A stretch of 64,000 bases of DNA from Artemia franciscana (lineage: Eukaryota > Arthropoda > Branchiopoda > Anostraca > Artemiidae), in contig NC_088863.1 of the NCBI RefSeq assembly GCF_032884065.1, positions 59,338,628 through 59,402,627 on the forward strand, written 5' to 3'. Below, in pieces: positions 59,235 to 64,000 of this stretch (positions within the stretch are counted from its first letter, which is position 1; every line of letters starts with the position of its first letter). Made by a program: the position numbers and the translations under genes. Below the pieces are notes generated by a model, which was not told the DNA's origin, searched no databases, and saw only the letters and a list, made by a program, of their open reading frames with translations.

Positions 59235-61178
59235 TCTTTTTATGGTACTTGGTATCTACTAAGTGACATATAGCGATCGCAAATTCTTTCGGTCGGTCTG
59301 TCTGTCCTGGTTTTGCTAGTTTAGGCTTTTCTAGGTAAGCTAGGACGATGAAATTTGGCAGGCGTATCAGGAACCAAACCAGATTAAATTAGAAATTATT
59401 GTCTCCCCGATTTGACCATCTGGGAGGGAGTGGGGGGACGGTTAAATCGGAAAAAATAGAAAAAGAGGTATTTTTAACTTACGGATGGGTGATCAGATCT
59501 TAGTGAAATTTTATATTTAGAAGAATATTGTGTCTCAGAGGTCTTATTTTAAATCCCAACTGGATCCGGTAACATAGAGGGGAGTTGGACGACGCCTAAA
59601 ATCTTGGAAAACGCTTAGAGTGGAGGGATCGGGACGAAACTTGGTGGGAAAAATAAACAGAAGTTCTAGATACGTGATTGACATAACTGGAACGGATCTG
59701 CACTATATGGGGGAGTTGGGGGGGGGGAGGGGTTAATACTAAAAAATTAGAAAAAATGAGGTATTTTTAACTTACGAATGAGCGATCGGATCTTAATGAA
59801 ATTCCATGTTTAGAAGGACCACGTAATTCACATCTCTTCTTTAAATCCCGACCGGATCCAGCGTCATTGGTGGGAGCTGGGAGGGGGGAACCAGAAATTT
59901 TGGAAAATGCTTAAAACAGAGAGATCAGGATTAAACTTGGTGGGAAGAATAAACACCAGTTCAAGACGCGGGACTTACATAACCGGATCGGATCCGCTCT
60001 CTTTGGTGGAGTTGGGGGGGGGGGGTAATCCTGAAAAGTTAGAAAAAATTAGGCGTTTGTAACTTACGAACGGGGGATCAGATCTTAATGAAATTTAATA
60101 TTTAGAGAAATTTTGTTATTTAGAGTACTGATGTTAGAGTATCTTGTGATCTAGTCTTAAGTACTGACCAGATCTGGTGACATTGGGGGGAGCTGGAGGG
60201 GGAGGCCGGAATTCTTGAAAACTTGAAAATTGAGGTATCTTTATCTTACGAATGGGTGATCGGATCTTAATGAAACTTCATATATAGAAGTATCTTGTGT
60301 CTCAGATGTTCAATTTTTAATTCGAATCGAATCTGGGGACATGGGGGGCTGGAGCGGGAAAACAGAAATCTTGGAAACCGGAAATCTTGGGAAGTAGAGA
60401 TCGGGATGAAACTTGATGGGAAGAATAAGCAGAAGCTATAGCTACGTGATTGATATAATTGGAACGGATCTGTTCTCTTTGGGAGAGTTGGGGGGGGGGG
60501 GTGGTTTTAATTTGAAAAAAAATAGAAAAATTGAGGTATATTTAACTTAAGAACGGGTGACCGGATCTTAATGAAATTTGATATTTAGAAGGAACTCATA
60601 TTTCAGAGCTCTTATTACAAATGCCGACCAGATCTGTTAACATTTAGAGGAGTTGGAGGGGAAAATCGGAAATCTGGGAAAACGCTTAGAGTGGAGAATT
60701 TAGGATGAAACTTAGTGAGTAGAATAAGCAAATTTCGTAGATAAGTGATTGACGTAAACGTACTGGATCCGATCTCTTTAGGGGAGTTAGGGGGTGGGGT
60801 TCAGTGCTTTGGCAAGTTTGGTGCTTCTGGACGTGCTAGGACAATGAAAACTGGTAGGCGTGTCAGGGAGCTGCTCAAATTGACTTGATAAAGTCGTTTC
60901 CCTGATTCGACCATCTGGACGGCTGAAGGGAGAGGAAAGATTAGAAAATGTGGTATTTATACCTTACGAGTGGGTGATCGGATCTTAAGGAGTTTTGACA
61001 TTTAAAAGGACCTCGTGACTCAGAGCTCTTATTATAAATCCCAACTGGCATTAAGCCTCTGATTTTACTTTTAAATCAATCTATTCATTCTTAGAATTTT
61101 GCTGGAGCTCGTACCATATGAGCTCCTGGCTCTTCCGGCCTCATCACAAGTGCCATTTGAGATCTTAGCTCTTGTTTC
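59235..61178 (-). mobile_element. Tandem-array element, copy 2 (inverted relative to copy 1)
   Basis: Read on the minus strand it starts with ACAAGAGCTAAGATCTCAAA near 61178, has ATGGCACTTG near the 5' end, and passes through about six array units. It ends with GCGATCGCTATATGTCACTT and the hairpin near 59247-59264. Internal units carry GGATCCGNTCTCTTT, poly(G) tracts and AGATCTTAATGAAATTT (plus-strand view). With copy 1 it forms an inverted pair enclosing about 6.8 kb. Confidence 0.75.
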
Positions 61179-61235
61179 TTGATTCTTTTTATTTTTTTCG
61201 TTGTCACTATCAGTGATACAACCAAACTGGAATAC

Positions 61236-61602
61236 CAAAGACAGCTGTCTTTGACAGAAAAATAATATTCTACCAGGCACGTATTTACCCCAAGTATTGT
61301 AGACAGCAATTGCTCGGTTATCTAAGTACTTATCAGCAGTCATAATTCCGACTAGTAAAAGTTCATTTTTAGGAATATCATACTTGATATTCTCAACCCT
61401 TGTCTCAGTTGGTGGCTCAGTTGGATGGCGATGGATGGCTCCCTGATGATAGAGAGCCAAATTTACACTGGAAAAGCTCTTTATATCCAGGAACTATTAA
61501 CCATAGAATTTCGGTGCTCATTAATATTCCAAAAATAATTCCTATTAATAGTTTCCAGAAGGCATTTCTTCCGAGAAAAGTGTGTCGCAGCATTCTTCTC
61601 AT
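61236..61602 (-). CDS. CHSY1: Chondroitin sulfate synthase-like, first coding exon (frame disrupted)
   Basis: Chondroitin synthase is a Golgi type II membrane glycosyltransferase that builds the GlcA-GalNAc chain. ATG at 61602-61600 has an in-frame TAG 15 nt upstream and an A at -3. It opens MRRMLRHTFLGRNAFWKLL, with a hydrophobic signal anchor at about residues 15-37. After GYKELFQCKFG the frame runs into a stop at about 61419. The minus-strand frame offset by one carries the conserved catalytic-domain start: LLLVGIMTADKYL, RAIAVYNTWGKYVPGRILFF. One nucleotide must therefore be lost or gained between about 61500 and 61415. The exon's 3' boundary is unresolved: donors GTATTC at 61235 or GTCAAA at 61255. 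Later exons (DDD motif and beyond) are not visible in the window. The symbol reflects the family, not a proven orthologue. Confidence 0.78.
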
Positions 61603-62703
61603 TGTTAAGGTGAACTACCTACAAATAAATGGTAAAATTATAAAATAGAAAAAGGTAAAAATACAAAACAGCATAATAAATAAATAGCAAATGTGTAAAA
61701 AATATACAAGCAAAACAAGTTTCAAATAATTATTAAAGGTTTCAAAAACATTTCTTTTATTAGATAATAATGGTTTGCTTGAAGGCAAAAAAAATTACAA
61801 AACATCAGATTGACTTGTTTTTTCCCACACTAAATCACTATTTCGACTTTCGATGTTAATTTTGCGGTCATTCTTTGTTTTTTTTCTAAACCCAGGGCTT
61901 TGACGTTTTTAGGTAATTCTTTGACGCTTCCCGGCCATAGCATTTTCACAGCTCGGTTTTTGCGATATTTTCGGGGAAATCCCTGCAAATTTGGGGAGAG
62001 TGGAAGCACTGAACACAATTCAACTGATGAGCCAAAAGTAATAAAAGATGCGATACCGAACTTCCAGCTGTCATTCTTGGGAGACATCAGACAATTTATA
62101 AGTGACCAAGGAATTCTTGTGTTGTTTTAAAATTACTTTTCTGTGAATAGGCAGCGCGGTGGCGGATTGTACCAGGCACTTTGACGATAAATCAAATCCG
62201 ACCAGTTTTTGCGAAGAAAAAAATCACTCAGTGATAAATTTAAGGCGCCCCTGGCATTGTACGCCCCTAGGTCCAGGCCTATTGGTAAATCTAGGCCTGT
62301 ATATACTGACGTTCTATCTGAGGCGTTTCAGTCACAGAGAAGGAACATGTCCATGCAAACAAATTTTACAAGAAGACTAAAAAATTAGTTTTCTGTGGAA
62401 ATTTAAATTCAGATTAATCATAGTGTATATTTTATATGATTCAATGGCTTTTTGTCTGAATTCCTTCCACTCCTCGCAGATTTGGTAATATCCATTCACA
62501 TGGCAAGAGCCAATCACAGCAGTACCACCCATTTCTTTGTAACAAACAAAACTCATAGGTGCTCAAAAAAGAAAAGAACGTTCGAAATCCATTTTAAAAT
62601 GAATTTAATTTGACACACATAAAACGTCGATCGAATTTTAATTTTAAAATTCAATTGTTGGTGGTAATGAACTTTAAGTAATGAGAGATTCATGTTAATT
62701 TTT
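61603..62703. other. Upstream of the chondroitin synthase exon, no gene seen
   Basis: AT-rich DNA. It includes a repeat with TTTTCGGGGAAATCCCTGC at about 61965 and a GC-richer repeat fragment at 62150-62300 (GGCGCCCCTGGCATTG, TAGGTCCAGGCCTATTGG). No promoter motif is convincing. Confidence 0.45.
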
Positions 62704-62704
62704 A

Positions 62705-62820
<116 letters not shown>

Positions 62821-63267
62821 GTTACCACGAATGTCCAAAATCTGGTTAATGTCGACATTCACCAGTGAATGTCCGAAATTCCTTTTTCTGTGCTTTGTTT
62901 CAATTAAATTTGCGAGTCTTCTTTTTCAGTATTATGCCAGCTACAATGGTAAAAGTTAAAGTTAGGGTAGGTCATGTTAGTTTAGGCTAGGTAATGTTGT
63001 ATTAGGTTAGGGTAAATTTGGTTATTAACATCACAAATGGGTTAAAAACCTAACAAGCTAACCTAAGCCAATCTGACCTCACTTAACCTAACCAAACCTA
63101 TGGTGTCATCATCAAACCTTGCCTTAAATTGAAAAAGTTGACAGGCAACACTGAGTAAAAAAAAAAAGGTATTTCGGACATTCACCGGTGAATGTCGACA
63201 TTCACCAATTTGCGGACATTCACCGATGAATGTCGACATTCACCAATTTGCAGACATTCACGGTAAC
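62821..63267. mobile_element. Palindromic element with GTTACC...GGTAAC ends
   Basis: The left arm (62821-62880) and right arm (63168-63267) are inverted copies. Blocks GTTACC, GAATGTC, GGT.AATGTCGACATTCA and GTGAATGTCCGAAAT are shared. The right arm has an extra unit of the GAATGTCGACATTCACC motif. The core has TTAGGTTAG / CTAACCTAA words in opposite orientation (62940-63110). The left edge lies in the AT microsatellite, so a target duplication cannot be read. No coding capacity. Confidence 0.75.
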
Positions 63268-63719
63268 ATATACATAAAAAATTATCTTACGGTAATCATA
63301 AATTTATAAAATTCATCAAGTTTAAGTTACCCACGGAACGTTACAAGCATAGCAAAATTAACCTAATTTTCAAAAAATGAAGAAAGAATCCCAAGAGCAG
63401 GAGTGGTCTGGCTGAAAATTACACCATCAAATTACACCACATCAGAGAACCGCAGATGTTTAAAGCCCTTATCTACATCAATTCGGGGTGATAGCTCCCC
63501 TTTGATTGCAGACTTTCTGTATATTATACAAAATTACATTTGTTTTCTTACAGGCACAAAAGAGGGGCTTCAGTGGGAGGGTCACGAGTGCCACCAGAAA
63601 ATTAACTAGGGGGCAAGTACTACTATAGACTTTGTTTTTACCAAGAATATTTATCCTTTTCCTATTCATATTCAGTTTTCACTGGCCTCTTGCTTCCTGT
63701 AGGGCTTTCCCCTGGTCTT

Positions 63720-64000
63720 CTGCACTTCTGGTCATTTTGCACTTCTGGCGATTATATAAAAACAAAATTAGTACCATATTTTGGTATCATACATTCTTTG
63801 GAACTAATTGTTGATTAAACATTAAATAATAGTTCGTTTGATGGTGTAGCAAGAAAAATAGAACAAAGAAATAGAAATATGATGCTTTCTTAATGTTGCA
63901 ATTAGCAGCGGATTTAGTCAGAATTTGAAATCTCCCCTCTTACGAATGAAAATTTTTGCCTCCCAGTTGGCATTTGTGGTAATACGGACAGATTCCCTTG
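63720..64000 (+). repeat. Dispersed repeat running off the window end
   Basis: TTTGTGGTAATACGGACAGA, GCCTCCCAGTTGGC and GTAGCAAGAAAAATAGAAC match 44305-44360 and 42645-42670. In the earlier copy the two parts are separated by about 1.6 kb. Confidence 0.65.

Noticed and set aside
62935-63110. Arthropod telomeric TTAGG repeats
   Set aside because: TTAGGTTAG words are few, irregular and in both orientations, within a palindromic element; there is no tandem TTAGG array.

Overview
This window is eukaryotic nuclear DNA: AT-rich, intron-rich, full of homopolymer tracts and dominated by transposable elements. The recognisable proteins (Canopy-3, alpha-spectrin, chondroitin sulfate synthase) are animal proteins, and their closest remembered matches are arthropod. 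The style of the dispersed repeats reminds me of brine shrimp (Artemia). That species guess is an impression, not a demonstrated assignment.

Host genes. (1) Positions 3-1487 (+) hold the 3' end of a gene for a proline-rich repeat protein; its frame is open to the window edge. (2) A Canopy-3-like (CNPY3/PRAT4A) gene lies on the minus strand. It has four coding exons at 28280-28184, 11073-10953, 8854-8721 and 4899-4575, joined by matching splice phases over 23.7 kb, and it converges on gene 1. (3) Two alpha-spectrin exons (+) lie at 39132-39412 and 45437-45484. No other spectrin exon is visible, so they are either a detached fragment or part of a gene with very large introns. (4) The first coding exon of a chondroitin sulfate synthase gene (minus) lies at about 61602-61236. 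Three of these host genes carry one 1-nt frame disruption each, which may be assembly error or real decay.

Mobile elements, left to right: a foldback structure at 5.5-6.8 kb inside the Canopy gene; a foldback at 11.1-12.5 kb; a 5.4-kb foldback with roughly 1-kb arms at 12.5-17.9 kb; a hAT transposase tail (minus, 18.06-18.6 kb); a decayed non-LTR retrotransposon (19.4-23.4 kb); clustered palindromic MITE-like elements (25.8-28.0 kb and 29.9-30.3 kb); a complete Ty3/gypsy (Mag-like) LTR retrotransposon at 30761-35200 with a 5-bp target duplication and one in-frame stop; a shorter LTR element at 35714-37822 whose integrase tail precedes the reverse transcriptase, as in Gmr1-type elements; a 353-bp MITE at 40989-41341 with a perfect 8-bp target duplication; an RT fragment (minus, 46.7-47.2 kb); a decayed hAT transposase (47.8-49.5 kb); and two inverted copies of a tandem-array element with subterminal inverted repeats and a 3' hairpin (49.9-52.4 kb and 59.2-61.2 kb). 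An AT microsatellite and a palindromic element close the window at 62.7-63.3 kb.

The genes do not form a pathway or operon. The interest lies in a long-intron Canopy gene, isolated exons of two other genes, and a repeat landscape in which long inverted-repeat elements are unusually common. I found no RNA gene, CRISPR array or prokaryotic feature that I could support.
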